Source: Amycolatopsis sp. cg9 (GTDB taxonomy: Bacteria; Actinomycetota; Actinomycetes; Mycobacteriales; Pseudonocardiaceae). Taken from it: a stretch of 64,000 nt of DNA. The translations under genes and the position numbers were made by a program. Positions within the stretch are counted from its first letter, which is position 1, and every line of letters starts with the position of its first letter. Positions 34,036-43,915 of this stretch are shown piece after piece. Location of the stretch: positions 1,364,001 to 1,428,000 of the forward strand of contig NZ_CP166850.1 in NCBI RefSeq assembly GCF_041346945.1, written 5' to 3'. The notes under the pieces were generated by a model. The model was given only the letters and a program-made list of their open reading frames with translations. It did not search any database and was not told the DNA's origin.

Positions 34036-35604
34036 ATGCGCTTGTCCAGAGCCGTCTTGACCGCGGCGATCGTGAGTCTCACGGCGGCGGCCGGCCTGCC
34101 CGCCTCAGCGGCGGCCGCCCCGGCCGCCCCGGAACGCAGCGTGACCGACGTCGTCCCGGCGCCCGTCTCGGCGAAGGCCGACCCGCGCGGCGATTTCCGG
34201 CTCACGCCGTTCACCGTGATCGCGGCCGACCGCGGCGCCGGCCAGGTCGCGGACTACCTGCGCGGCCTGCTCCGCCCCGCCACCGGCTACCCGCTGCCGG
34301 TCGTGCCGCACGCCGCCGGCCTGCCCGCGATCTCGTTGAAGCTGGGCCGCGACTCCCGGATCGGCACCGAGGGTTACGAGCTGAAGGTCGCGCGCGACGG
34401 CGTCACCCTGAAGGCGAACACCGCCGACGGGCTCTTCGAGGGCGTCCAGTCGCTGCGGCAGCTGCTGCCGTCGGCGATCGACGCGAAGCGCGTGCAGCAC
34501 CGGACGTGGCCGGTCGCCGGCGGCACGATCCTCGACTACCCGCGCTTCGCCGAACGCGGGGCGATGCTCGACGTCGCCCGGCACTTCTTCAAGCCGGACC
34601 AGGTGAAGCGGTACATCGACCAGATCGCCCAGTACAAGGTCAACACCCTGCACCTGCACCTCGCGGACGACCAGGGCTGGCGCATCGAGATCAAGAGCTG
34701 GCCGAAGCTGGCGACGGTCGGCGGCAAGACGGCCGTCGACGGCGACCCGGGCGGCTACTACACGCAGGCGCAGTACCAGGACATCGTCGCGTACGCGGCT
34801 TCGCGGCACATCACGGTGATCCCGGAGATCGACATGCCGGGCCACACGAACGCGGCCCAGTCGACGTACGCGGAGCTGAACTGCGACGGCAAGGCCGTGC
34901 CGGTGCGCACGGACACCGAGGTCGGCTACAGCTCGCTGTGCATCTCCTCGCCGATCACGTACAAGTTCGTCGAGGACGTCGTGCGCGAGCTGGCGGCGAT
35001 CACGCCGGGCCGGTACCTGCACATCGGCGGCGACGAAGCACACTCGACGCCGCCCGCGGACTACCTCGCGTTCGAGAAGAAGGTGCAGCCGATCGTCGCG
35101 AAGTACGGCAAGAAGGTCACCGGCTGGCACGAGATCGCGAAGTCGGACCCGCCCGCCTCGGCGGTCCCGCAGTACTGGGACTTCGGCGGCGACAACGCTT
35201 CGGTCGCGGCCGCGGCGGCCCGGGGCAGCAAGATCCTGATGTCGCCGGCGAACTACGCGTACCTGGACATGAAGTACGACGCGTCGACGCCGCTGGGCCA
35301 GGACTGGGCCGCGCTGATCGAGGTGCGCGACGGCTACGACTGGGACCCGGCGTCGCTGGTGACCGGCGTGGGCGAGAGCCAGGTCGCGGGCGTCGAGGCA
35401 CCGCTGTGGACCGAGACGATCCGCACGAGCGCCGACATCGAGTACATGGCGTTCCCGCGGCTGCCGGGCATCGCGGAGATCGGCTGGTCCCCGAAGTCGA
35501 CGCACGACTGGGACGCCTACCGGGCGCGCCTGGCGAAGCAGTCCCCGCGCTGGGTGGCCCAGGGCATCGACTTCTACCGGAGCCCGCAGGTCGACTGGAA
35601 GTAG
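34036..35604 (+). CDS. Secreted beta-N-acetylhexosaminidase, GH20
   Basis: A 522-residue exported enzyme that removes terminal GlcNAc or GalNAc, for example from chitin oligomers or cell-wall fragments. It has a signal peptide of about 29 residues (RLSRAVLTAAIVSLTAAAG then ASAAAA), a GH20b N-terminal domain, and the GH20 catalytic barrel from about 165 (GAMLDVARHFF, LHLHLADDQGWRIEI, IPEIDMPGHTNAA). The catalytic Asp-Glu pair is in HIGGDEAHS. GGAGGTG lies 5 nt before the ATG. It follows the CoA synthetase by 65 nt and ends against a convergent TetR gene. Confidence 0.94.
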   Translation: MRLSRAVLTAAIVSLTAAAGLPASAAAAPAAPERSVTDVVPAPVSAKADPRGDFRLTPFTVIAADRGAGQVADYLRGLLRPATGYPLPVVPHAAGLPAISLKLGRDSRIGTEGYELKVARDGVTLKANTADGLFEGVQSLRQLLPSAIDAKRVQHRTWPVAGGTILDYPRFAERGAMLDVARHFFKPDQVKRYIDQIAQYKVNTLHLHLADDQGWRIEIKSWPKLATVGGKTAVDGDPGGYYTQAQYQDIVAYAASRHITVIPEIDMPGHTNAAQSTYAELNCDGKAVPVRTDTEVGYSSLCISSPITYKFVEDVVRELAAITPGRYLHIGGDEAHSTPPADYLAFEKKVQPIVAKYGKKVTGWHEIAKSDPPASAVPQYWDFGGDNASVAAAAARGSKILMSPANYAYLDMKYDASTPLGQDWAALIEVRDGYDWDPASLVTGVGESQVAGVEAPLWTETIRTSADIEYMAFPRLPGIAEIGWSPKSTHDWDAYRARLAKQSPRWVAQGIDFYRSPQVDWK

Positions 35605-36201
35605 CTACGCACCGGCCAGGCGGGCGCGAATCGCTCGCCTGGCCAGCGCGTACGCCTTCGTCCCGCCGTTGAGGACCGCGTCGGCGTTGGCCGCGCGGCC
35701 CAGTGCGTGCAGCTCGAACGCCAGGACTTCCGGGTCCGCGGCCAAGTGGCCGAGTGCGACCGCTTCGACGGCCGTCTCGCGGATGAACGCGGCGAACGAG
35801 CCGCTTGCCGAAGCCACGGCGTCGTGGACCCGGCCGGGACGCGCGTCGAACTCCGCGCCGACGTTGAAGAAGAAACACCCGCCGGGAAAGACGCGCTTTT
35901 CCGAGTACTCGAGCCACTTCTCGCAGATCGCCCGCAGCCGTGGCAGGCCCGGCGCGACCTCGCGGGACGGCGTCACGACGTGCGCCTCGAAGATGGCGAA
36001 AGCCGCTTCGATCGTCGCGAGCTGCAGCTCCTCCTTCGAGCCGAACAACGCGAACACGCCGCTCTTGCTCAGCTCGAGTTCGGTGGCGAGCCGGCCGAGG
36101 GAGAGCCCCTCCAGGCCGTCGACCGACGCGACGTCCACCGCCCGGCGCAGCACCAGTCGCCGGGTCGCGTCGCCGCGCGCGATCCGGCCGTCAACCGGCA
36201 C
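35605..36201 (-). CDS. TetR-family regulator
   Basis: A 198-residue TetR protein. The helix-turn-helix GLEGLSLGRLATELELSKSGVFALFGSKEEL and the following GGCFFFNVGAEFDARPG segment are typical of the TetR_C_6/YfiR-like group. Its start overlaps the end of the MOSC gene by 11 bp, so it is the second gene of a MOSC-tetR operon. A candidate operator lies just upstream of the MOSC gene. The effector is unknown. Confidence 0.86.
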   Translation of the reverse strand: MPVDGRIARGDATRRLVLRRAVDVASVDGLEGLSLGRLATELELSKSGVFALFGSKEELQLATIEAAFAIFEAHVVTPSREVAPGLPRLRAICEKWLEYSEKRVFPGGCFFFNVGAEFDARPGRVHDAVASASGSFAAFIRETAVEAVALGHLAADPEVLAFELHALGRAANADAVLNGGTKAYALARRAIRARLAGA

Positions 36202-36874
36202 GCCGCGCCCGCCAGCGGTCCACAGTGGACTGGACGCCGCCGCGGTAGGACGCCGAGAGCGCCGGCGTCGCCAGCACCCGGTCGGCGAGCGCCAGCGCCG
36301 CTTCGACCTGGTCGGCGGGCAGCTGCCCGTAGTTGGCGAACGCGATCAGGTGCACCTCGGTGACGGTCGGCCCGGCCGAGCGCTCGGCCAGCTCGATCGC
36401 GCCGGACGTCGGCACCGTGCCGGGCCGCAGCACGCGCAGGTACCAGCCACTGCGCCCGGAGTCGATCATGAGCGGGGTGACGTCCTTGCGGCCGGTCTTC
36501 ATGGCCAGCTTGAAGCACGGCTGCCGCGGCTGCGACACCTGCACGAGCGCGTCGCCCCAGGCCCACACGTCCCCGATGCGGACGTCGTCCTCGGTGACGC
36601 CGGACAGCGAGACGTTCTCCCCGAAGTCGGCCACCGAAGCCTCGAAGCCATCCTCGCGCCAAGCCGGGTAGTGCTCGGCCGGGTAGACGTAGACCGCTTT
36701 GTCGACCCCGCCGTGCACGGTCAGGTCGGCCTGCCGGTCGCCGTCGAGGTTCAGCTCGGTCAGCCGCAACTCCGGCGCCTCGACCCGCGCCTTCGTGATC
36801 GCGCTCAGCACCGGGCGCTCGCGCCGGTAGCCCAGGACGCTCGGTTCCCCCACGTACACGCCGTCGACGTTCAT
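36191..36874 (-). CDS. MOSC domain protein (YiiM-like)
   Basis: A 227-residue MOSC-domain protein. These use molybdenum cofactor or a conserved cysteine for sulfur transfer or N-hydroxylated base reduction. Visible features are the opening DGVYVGEPSVLGYR, the DLTVHGGVDKAVYVYPAEHY motif, and QPRQPCFKLA with the key Cys. The ATG at 36874 is preceded by GGGGGC and begins the conserved domain; an in-frame extension upstream crosses the divergent promoter. It is cotranscribed with the TetR gene after it. Confidence 0.88.
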   Translation of the reverse strand: MNVDGVYVGEPSVLGYRRERPVLSAITKARVEAPELRLTELNLDGDRQADLTVHGGVDKAVYVYPAEHYPAWREDGFEASVADFGENVSLSGVTEDDVRIGDVWAWGDALVQVSQPRQPCFKLAMKTGRKDVTPLMIDSGRSGWYLRVLRPGTVPTSGAIELAERSAGPTVTEVHLIAFANYGQLPADQVEAALALADRVLATPALSASYRGGVQSTVDRWRARRAG

Positions 36875-36887
36875 GCCCCCGAAGATA

Positions 36888-36903
36888 GCACGACCGTTCG
36901 TAC
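36888..36903. promoter_or_regulatory. Candidate TetR operator
   Basis: GCACGACCGTTCGTAC is an imperfect inverted repeat (6 of 8 arm positions) of the ACGAAC/GTTCGT kind common for TetR proteins. It lies 14 nt upstream of the MOSC start and overlaps a TACAAT at 36901-36906 that may be the -10 of the divergent M20 gene. Confidence 0.45.
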
Positions 36904-36929
36904 AATTTACCGCCTTTAGAGTGGCGGGC

Positions 36930-38288
36930 ATGGATCTGCTCGACAAGGCCCGCGCCCACGTCGACTCCGGCGCCCTCTTCACCGAACTGGCCCGCCTGGT
37001 CGCCTACCCCACGGTCAGCGACGCCCCGGAAGGCCGCGCCGCGATCCAGGCCTACCTCGACGAGGTCCTGACCCCGGCGCTGACCGGTCTCGGCTGCGAG
37101 GTCACGCAGCACGCCAACCCCGACCCGGCGGGCGGCCCGTTCCTGGTCGGTGTCCGCACCGAAGGAGAAGAACTGCCGACGCTGCTCTGCTACGGCCACA
37201 CCGACGTCGTCGGGGAGGCCGGGCAGTGGCGCGAAGGGCTCGACCCGTGGACGCTCACCGCGGACGGCGACCGCTGGTACGGCCGCGGCACCGCGGACAA
37301 CAAGGGCCAGCACCTGATCAACCTGACGGCGTTGCGGCTGGTGCTGGCCGAACGCGGGAAGCTCGGCTTCAACCTGAAGTTCCTCTTCGAGACCGGCGAA
37401 GAGATCGGCTCGCCCGGCCTCACGGAATTCGCGGCCCGGCAACGAGAACTCCTGGAAGCCGACGTCCTGATCGCCTCCGACGGCCCGCGCCTCGACGCGG
37501 CGACCCCGACGTTGTTCCTCGGCGCCCGCGGCGGCATCCGGCTCACCCTGGACGCCGACCTGCGCCCGGACGCCTGCCACTCCGGCAACTGGGGCGGGAT
37601 CCTGCGCAACCCGGCGACGACGCTCGCCGCCGCGATCGCGAGCCTGGTCGACGGCCACGGCCGCATCCAGGTGCCCGAACTGCTGCCGCCGGAACTGCCG
37701 GACAGCGTGCGCGCCGCGCTGGCCGACGTGGTCGTCGACGCATCGGCCGAGGACTGGGGCGACCAGCGACTCACGCCCGCCGAACGGCTCTACGGCTGGA
37801 ACACCCTGGAGGTGCTCGCGCTCGGCGCGGGTGACCCCGGCCGCCCGGTCAACGCGATCCCCGGCCGGGCGCGAGCGGTCCTGCAGCTGCGGTACGTCGC
37901 CGGCACCGACGTCGACGGCGTCGCGCCCGCCATCCGGAAACACCTTGCCGAGCAAGGGTTCCCGATGATCGACGTCAACGCCGACGCCACCTTCCTGGCC
38001 AGCCGCACGCCGGTCGACGACCCGTGGGTGAGCTGGGCGAAGTCCACTTTGGACGCGGTCGCGGAGGAACCCGTCGCCCTGCTGCCCAACTTCGGCGGCG
38101 GCCTGCCCAACCACGTCTTCACCGACGTCCTCGGGCTGGCGACGCTGTGGCTGCCGCACTCCTACCCGGGCTGCCTGCAGCACGCGCCGGACGAGCACCT
38201 GCTCGCCCCGGTCGCCCGGGAGGGGCTGGTGCTCGCCGCGGCGTTGTTCGACGCTTTCAGGTCAGCGCCGCCGACTCCTCATCGGTGA
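36930..38288 (+). CDS. M20-family metallopeptidase (ArgE/DapE/carnosinase-like)
   Basis: A 452-residue zinc-dependent exo- or dipeptidase. Metal ligands and catalytic residues are in CYGHTDVVGEAGQW, RWYGRGTADNKGQHL, FLFETGEEIGSPG and the final HSYPGCLQHAPDEH. The lid domain GARGGIRLTLDADLRPDACHSGNWGG is present. The substrate is probably a peptide or N-acylated amino acid. The ATG at 36930 starts the conserved MDLLDKARAHVD region. It ends with a 32-bp overlap with the convergent DUF779 gene. Confidence 0.9.
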   Translation: MDLLDKARAHVDSGALFTELARLVAYPTVSDAPEGRAAIQAYLDEVLTPALTGLGCEVTQHANPDPAGGPFLVGVRTEGEELPTLLCYGHTDVVGEAGQWREGLDPWTLTADGDRWYGRGTADNKGQHLINLTALRLVLAERGKLGFNLKFLFETGEEIGSPGLTEFAARQRELLEADVLIASDGPRLDAATPTLFLGARGGIRLTLDADLRPDACHSGNWGGILRNPATTLAAAIASLVDGHGRIQVPELLPPELPDSVRAALADVVVDASAEDWGDQRLTPAERLYGWNTLEVLALGAGDPGRPVNAIPGRARAVLQLRYVAGTDVDGVAPAIRKHLAEQGFPMIDVNADATFLASRTPVDDPWVSWAKSTLDAVAEEPVALLPNFGGGLPNHVFTDVLGLATLWLPHSYPGCLQHAPDEHLLAPVAREGLVLAAALFDAFRSAPPTPHR

Positions 38289-38624
38289 GCAGCCGGGAGC
38301 GGATCAGGAAGCGCACACCTTCGGGCGCCTCCAGCGAAAACCCGCTACCGCGCCCCGGCACGACGTCGATCGTCAGGTGCGTGTGCTTCCAGTACTCGAA
38401 CTGCGGCCCGGACATCCAGACCGGCACGTCCTCGATGCCCTCGACTTCGAGCGCCCCGAGGCTGACGTCGGACTGCCCGGTCTTGAACTCCCCGGCCGGG
38501 TAGCACATCGGGGCGCTGCCGTCGCAGCACCCGCCGGACTGGTGGAACATCACCGGCCCGTGGCGTGACACCAACTGCCGCAGGAGGTCCGCGGCAGCCG
38601 GTGTCAGGTCTACGCGCTCGGTCA

Positions 38625-38625
<1 letters not shown>
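38257..38625 (-). CDS. DUF779 protein, partner of aldehyde dehydrogenase
   Basis: A 122-residue protein of family DUF779, with a cysteine-rich core HQSGGCCDGSAPMCYP and a C-terminal GSGFSLEAPEGVRFLIRS. The biochemical role is not established, but in many bacteria it follows an aldehyde dehydrogenase of the ExaC/AldA type, as it does here. The start ATG overlaps the stop of the dehydrogenase by one base (TGATG), so translation is coupled. The paired cysteines suggest metal or redox chemistry; this is inference. Confidence 0.88.
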
Positions 38626-40148
<1,523 letters not shown>

Positions 40149-40204
40149 CTTCCCTGCCTCGTTGCTCGGAGTGACGGTTGACCTGGTGGCCGAAGGTAGG
40201 TGCG

Positions 40205-40227
40205 GCAACGTTGCACGAGCGTTGCAC
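40205..40227. promoter_or_regulatory. Candidate activator/operator site between ald and its regulator
   Basis: CGTTGCAC occurs at 40209-40216 and again at 40220-40227, 11 bp apart, so both lie on the same DNA face. The first overlaps the palindrome GCAACGTTGC at 40205-40214. The site lies in the 110-bp divergent region. Confidence 0.55.
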
Positions 40228-40245
40228 CGCTGTGAGCTGGGTCTC

Positions 40246-40251
40246 TACGCT
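40246..40251 (+). promoter_or_regulatory. -10 box of leaderless GAF-regulator transcript
   Basis: TACGCT is 7 nt before the GTG at 40259. The GGAGG between them is too close to the start to act as a ribosome binding site. Confidence 0.4.
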
Positions 40252-40258
40252 GGAGGAC

Positions 40259-41737
40259 GTGGCAGAGGCGCCCGAACCGGAGCTGCTGCGCGACCCCGAG
40301 TCCTACGCGCGGCTACTGGAGCACGTCCGCGAAGCGGTGCTCCAGGGCGTTCCCGGGCCCCGGCCGCCGCGGTCGGTCGTCTCCGACTCCTGGAGCCGCT
40401 CGCTCGCCGCCCGGGTCGACCCGGACCAGGGCGAAGCGCCGTTCGTCTACGACACCGGCGACCTCGCCGCCCTCCGCGAGGCTCACCCGCTGGCGCCCGT
40501 GCTGCCGGTGCTGCGGCAGATGCTGGTGAGCATCGCCGACGACGCCGAGCACGTGATGATCGTGACCGACGCGGACGGCCTGATCCTGTGGCGCGAGGGC
40601 GCGGCGGGCCAGCTGCTGCGCGGCGACCGCGTCGGCCTCACCGAAGGCACCCGGTGGAGCGAAGCCGCGATCGGCACGAACGCCATGGGCACCGCGCTGG
40701 CGACCGGCGACCCGGTGCAGATCTACTCGGCCGAGCACCTGGTCCGCCGCTACCACGCGTGGACGTGCGCGGCGGCGCCCGTGCGCGACCCCGAGACCGG
40801 CGTGCTGCTCGGCTCGATCGACGTCAGCGGGCCGTTGCGCACGGTGCACCCGGCGATGCTTTCGCTGGTCACGGCCACGGCGCAGCTCGCGGAAGGCCAG
40901 CTGCGGGCCCAGCTCGCGGTCCGCGACGAGCAGCTGCGGCGGGCCAACATGCCGCACCTGGAAGCCCTGCGCGGCCGCCCCGGCGCGCTGCTTTCGGCCG
41001 GCGGCCGCGTGCTCGCCGCGCAGGCGTGCCTGCTGCCGTCCACAGTGGACGTCCGGCGCGGCGGCGGCACGGTGAACCTGCCCGACGGCCGCATCGCCAC
41101 GGTGGAGCCACTGGCCGAGGGCTACCTGCTGCGGCTGTCGTCGTCCGCCGGCAGCGGCGGGCCCCGGTCCCGGCTGTCGCTGGAGTACCTTTCGGACGGC
41201 GCGTTCTCCACCACTTTGGACGGTCGCGAAGTGCCGCTCACGTTGCGGCACGCGGAAATCCTGACCCTGCTGAGCCTGCACCCGAACGGCCTCTCGGCGG
41301 AACGGCTCGCGCTGCAGCTCTACGGCGAGTCGGGCAACCCGGTGACGGTCCGCGCGGAAATCCACCGGCTGCGCTCCCAGCTGGGCGCGGCGGTGGTGCG
41401 GACGCGGCCCTACCGGCTGGCGGCGGACGTCGACGCGGACTTCACCCGCGCCCGCACGGCGTTGCGCGCCGGCTCGCCCGCCGAGGTCCTGCGCGCCTTC
41501 CGCGGCCCGCTGCTGCCGGACTCGGAAGCGCCGGCGATCCGCGAGGAGCGGGAATCCTTGACGGCGCAGGTGCGCCAGGTCGCGCTGAACAGCGGCGACC
41601 CGGGCGTGCTGTGGTCGTTCTGGGAAACCGCGTGCGGGGTGGACGACTTCGCGGTGCTCGACGCGCTGCTGAAGACGCTCCCCGCGGCCGATCCGCGGCG
41701 GGCCGCCGTGACGGCCCACCGCGCCCGGCTCGCCTGA
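40259..41737 (+). CDS. GAF-domain transcriptional regulator, AcoR-like without AAA+ domain
   Basis: A 492-residue regulator. The N-terminal half (about 30-230) matches the sensor part of AcoR-type regulators: SDSWSRSLAARVDP, then a GAF domain with TDADGLILWREG, EGTRWSEAAIGTNAMGTAL and RRYHAWTCAAAPVRDP. No sigma-54 interacting AAA+ domain (GAFTGA) is present. The C-terminal part (about 310-490) instead has winged-helix-like TLRHAEILTLLSLHPNGLSAERLALQLYG and a helical, BTAD-like end. It is divergent from the ald-DUF779 operon and should control it. The GTG at 40259 is preferred because of the -10 box upstream. Confidence 0.85.
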   Translation: MAEAPEPELLRDPESYARLLEHVREAVLQGVPGPRPPRSVVSDSWSRSLAARVDPDQGEAPFVYDTGDLAALREAHPLAPVLPVLRQMLVSIADDAEHVMIVTDADGLILWREGAAGQLLRGDRVGLTEGTRWSEAAIGTNAMGTALATGDPVQIYSAEHLVRRYHAWTCAAAPVRDPETGVLLGSIDVSGPLRTVHPAMLSLVTATAQLAEGQLRAQLAVRDEQLRRANMPHLEALRGRPGALLSAGGRVLAAQACLLPSTVDVRRGGGTVNLPDGRIATVEPLAEGYLLRLSSSAGSGGPRSRLSLEYLSDGAFSTTLDGREVPLTLRHAEILTLLSLHPNGLSAERLALQLYGESGNPVTVRAEIHRLRSQLGAAVVRTRPYRLAADVDADFTRARTALRAGSPAEVLRAFRGPLLPDSEAPAIREERESLTAQVRQVALNSGDPGVLWSFWETACGVDDFAVLDALLKTLPAADPRRAAVTAHRARLA

Positions 41738-41741
41738 GCCG

Positions 41742-42719
41742 TCAGGGTTCCAGGTCGGTCCGGCCCTGCCCGGTCGCCATGTCGAACGGCACGGAGGCCT
41801 GGTCGTGGACGATCACCCAGCCGTCCTCGGTGTCCCGGAAGACGAACGTGGCCCGGACCCACATGCCTTCGGCGACGACCCCGTTCTTCAAGGTCCCGCT
41901 GACCCGGCCGAAGCCGTGCCCGACGGCGAGGTCGCCGCTCACCGTGACGGTCAGGTCGCGCAGCTCGTAGTCCACCTTTTCGAAGAACGTGAACACCTTC
42001 GCCCAGTTCTCCAGCTTCGCGTCCACGCCGGAGTGCCGCAGCGGCGGTTCGACGTCGAAGGACACGACGTCCGGGGCGTAGCTCCGCCGCAGCGCCTCGA
42101 GGTCCTTGTTCCGGAGCCCGTCGACGATCGCGTCGAGCCGGCCCCGGATCGCGGCTTCGGCGTCCCCGCGCCGCAACGGCGCGAGCGCGGTGCTCCAGGC
42201 GACGACGTGGTCGAGCACCGCGTCGAGCGCGGGGAGCTGGTGGTCGCCCGGCGCGAAGGTGGCGCGGTTCTCGAACTCGGTCGCCAGGGGCAGCGTGACC
42301 TGCGGAGCGACGTCCGCGAGCTGCAGGGCCCCGCAGACCAGCCGCAGCTGCTCGACCGAGCGGGCCCCGCCGACACCGCCGTACGAGACGAACCCGGCGG
42401 CTTTGGTGTTCCACTCGAGGTGCACGACGTCCATGGCGTTCTTGAGCACGCCGGGCACGGAGTGGTTGTACTCCGGCGTGACGAACACGAATCCGTCGCA
42501 GGTGGCGACGGCCGCGGCCCAAGCCCGCGTGCGTTCGTCCTGGTACTGCCCCGAGAAGCCGGGTGGCTCCTCGAGGTGGGGCAGCGGGTGGTCGCGCAGG
42601 TCGATCAGCGTGAACCGGGCGTCGGCGCGCCGGCTCGCCCGCTCGTGGACCCACCGGGCCACCTGGTCCCCCACGCGGCCGGGACGGGTGCTGCCCAGCA
42701 CGATTCCGATCTCGATCAT
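41742..42719 (-). CDS. NADPH-dependent FMN reductase fused to a SnoaL-like domain
   Basis: A 325-residue fusion. Residues 1-180 are an FMN_red flavodoxin-fold enzyme: IGIVLGSTRPGRVGDQVARWV (phosphate loop), FVTPEYNHSVPGVLKNAMD and FVSYGGVGGARSVEQLR. Residues about 190-320 are a SnoaL/NTF2-like cone domain: RLDAIVDGLRNKDLEALRRSYAPDVVSFDV and VFRDTEDGWVIVHDQAS. Such domains bind small hydrophobic molecules. The gene is divergent from an ECF sigma factor that also ends in a SnoaL-like domain, which fits the ECF41 habit of pairing with an oxidoreductase. It ends 5 nt from the convergent GAF regulator. Confidence 0.88.
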   Translation of the reverse strand: MIEIGIVLGSTRPGRVGDQVARWVHERASRRADARFTLIDLRDHPLPHLEEPPGFSGQYQDERTRAWAAAVATCDGFVFVTPEYNHSVPGVLKNAMDVVHLEWNTKAAGFVSYGGVGGARSVEQLRLVCGALQLADVAPQVTLPLATEFENRATFAPGDHQLPALDAVLDHVVAWSTALAPLRRGDAEAAIRGRLDAIVDGLRNKDLEALRRSYAPDVVSFDVEPPLRHSGVDAKLENWAKVFTFFEKVDYELRDLTVTVSGDLAVGHGFGRVSGTLKNGVVAEGMWVRATFVFRDTEDGWVIVHDQASVPFDMATGQGRTDLEP

Positions 42720-42775
42720 CGTTCTCCCCTGTTCGGTTCGGCTTCGAGGAGTACGACGAAGCGGCCCGGCGGGAT

Positions 42776-42787
42776 GTCAGGCCTGAC
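42776..42787. promoter_or_regulatory. 12-bp palindrome in the FMN reductase/sigma divergent region
   Basis: GTCAGGCCTGAC is a perfect palindrome within the 98-bp gap and 30 nt before the sigma-factor ATG. A TGTCAGG here is also reminiscent of ECF41 -35 elements, but I cannot place the matching -10 at standard spacing. Confidence 0.35.
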
Positions 42788-42817
42788 GTTCGGGGAAGCT
42801 GTTTCGTCGGAGGAGGC

Positions 42818-43666
42818 ATGACAACACCCGTCGACGGCGAACGCCGGCACCTGCTCAACCTCGCCTACCGGCTGCTCGGCTCACTGGCCGAAGCCGAGGA
42901 CGCGGTGCAGGAGACCTACGTCCGCTGGTACGCGCTCTCGCCTGCCCAGCGCGGCGCGATCTCTTCGCCCGGCGCGTGGTTGACGACGGTCGCCGGCCGG
43001 ATCTGCCTGGACGTGCTGGGTTCCGCGCGCGCCCGGCGCGAGCGGTACGTGGGCGAGTGGCTGCCCGAGCCCGTGCCCGACCAGGCCGACTCGGTCGCCG
43101 ACCGGATCACGCTCGACGAGTCGGTCACCATGGCCTTCCTCGTGACGCTCGAGGCGATGACCCCGGCGCAGCGGGTCGCGCTCGTGCTGCACGACGTGTT
43201 CGGGTACGCGTTCACCGAGGTCGCGGCGATCACCGGCCGCACACCGGCGGCGTGCCGAGAACTGGCTTCGTCGGCCCGCCGCCGGGTCCGCGCCACCCGG
43301 CCCGCGACCCCGGTCACCGGGCACGCCGAAGTGATCAGGGACTTCAAGCAGGCGTGGGAAGCGGGCGACATCGACGCCCTGGTCGCCCTCCTCGACCCCG
43401 GCGCGACCCTCACCGCGGACGGCGGCGGCGTGGTCCGCGCGGCCCTGACCCCGATCGAAGGCGGCTTGCCGGTGGCGCGGTACGTGGCGGCGCTCGCCGC
43501 CGGCGGCCTGACGCTCGTGGAGCGCGCGGTCAACGGCCTCCCCGGCCTGCTCCTCACCCGTGGCGACGACCTCGCGGCCGTGTACGCGTTCGACGTCGCG
43601 GACGGCCGGATCACCCGCATCTGGGCGATGCGGAACCCGGAGAAGCTCCGCCCCTGGCTCGGGTGA
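42818..43666 (+). CDS. ECF sigma factor with C-terminal SnoaL-like domain (ECF41/SigJ type)
   Basis: A 282-residue sigma factor. Region 2 reads HLLNLAYRLLGSLAEAEDAVQETYVRW, and region 4 TPAQRVALVLHDVFGYAFTEVAAITGRTPAACRELASSARRRV. The extra C-terminal 100 residues are SnoaL-like, with DGGG and a final NPEKLRPWL, the two motifs that in ECF41 members control sigma activity in place of an anti-sigma factor. GGAGGAGG directly precedes the ATG. The divergent FMN reductase-SnoaL gene is the likely target. No anti-sigma gene is nearby. Confidence 0.9.
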   Translation: MTTPVDGERRHLLNLAYRLLGSLAEAEDAVQETYVRWYALSPAQRGAISSPGAWLTTVAGRICLDVLGSARARRERYVGEWLPEPVPDQADSVADRITLDESVTMAFLVTLEAMTPAQRVALVLHDVFGYAFTEVAAITGRTPAACRELASSARRRVRATRPATPVTGHAEVIRDFKQAWEAGDIDALVALLDPGATLTADGGGVVRAALTPIEGGLPVARYVAALAAGGLTLVERAVNGLPGLLLTRGDDLAAVYAFDVADGRITRIWAMRNPEKLRPWLG

Positions 43667-43729
43667 CTCTCTCCCGTGCCGGCGGCCCGGGCTCGACGGC
43701 AGGCCCGCGGTGGCTCGCCCACCGCAGTG

Positions 43730-43782
43730 GTCGCGAATGACTCATTCGCGACGCCGGAGGTCCCGAATGAGTCATTCGCGAC
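43730..43782 (+). terminator. Nested palindromes, probable terminator
   Basis: 43730-43748 and 43764-43782 are perfectly complementary over 19 bp. The left half is itself a palindrome (GTCGCGAATGA-C-TCATTCGCGAC, 43730-43752), so two alternative structures are possible. It follows the sigma-factor gene by 63 nt. Confidence 0.7.
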
Positions 43783-43847
43783 CTTCCGAGCCTGCCGGCC
43801 GCGCCTGCCGACCCGCCTGCCCGTGGCTCGGGTGAACTCGGGGCCAA

Positions 43848-43885
43848 GTAGACACCGTCTACAGAAGTTTGATAGACAGTGTCCA
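43848..43885 (+). promoter_or_regulatory. Two TetR-type operator sites before the SGNH-tetR operon
   Basis: GTAGAC-ACC-GTCTAC at 43848-43862 is a perfect 6-3-6 inverted repeat. TAGACA-G-TGTCCA at 43873-43885 is a close second copy. They lie 30-68 nt before the SGNH ATG and would cover its promoter. The second gene of the operon encodes a TetR protein, the likely ligand. Confidence 0.65.
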
Positions 43886-43915
43886 CAAGGTGAACCACGG
43901 GTTACGGAGATCGGG

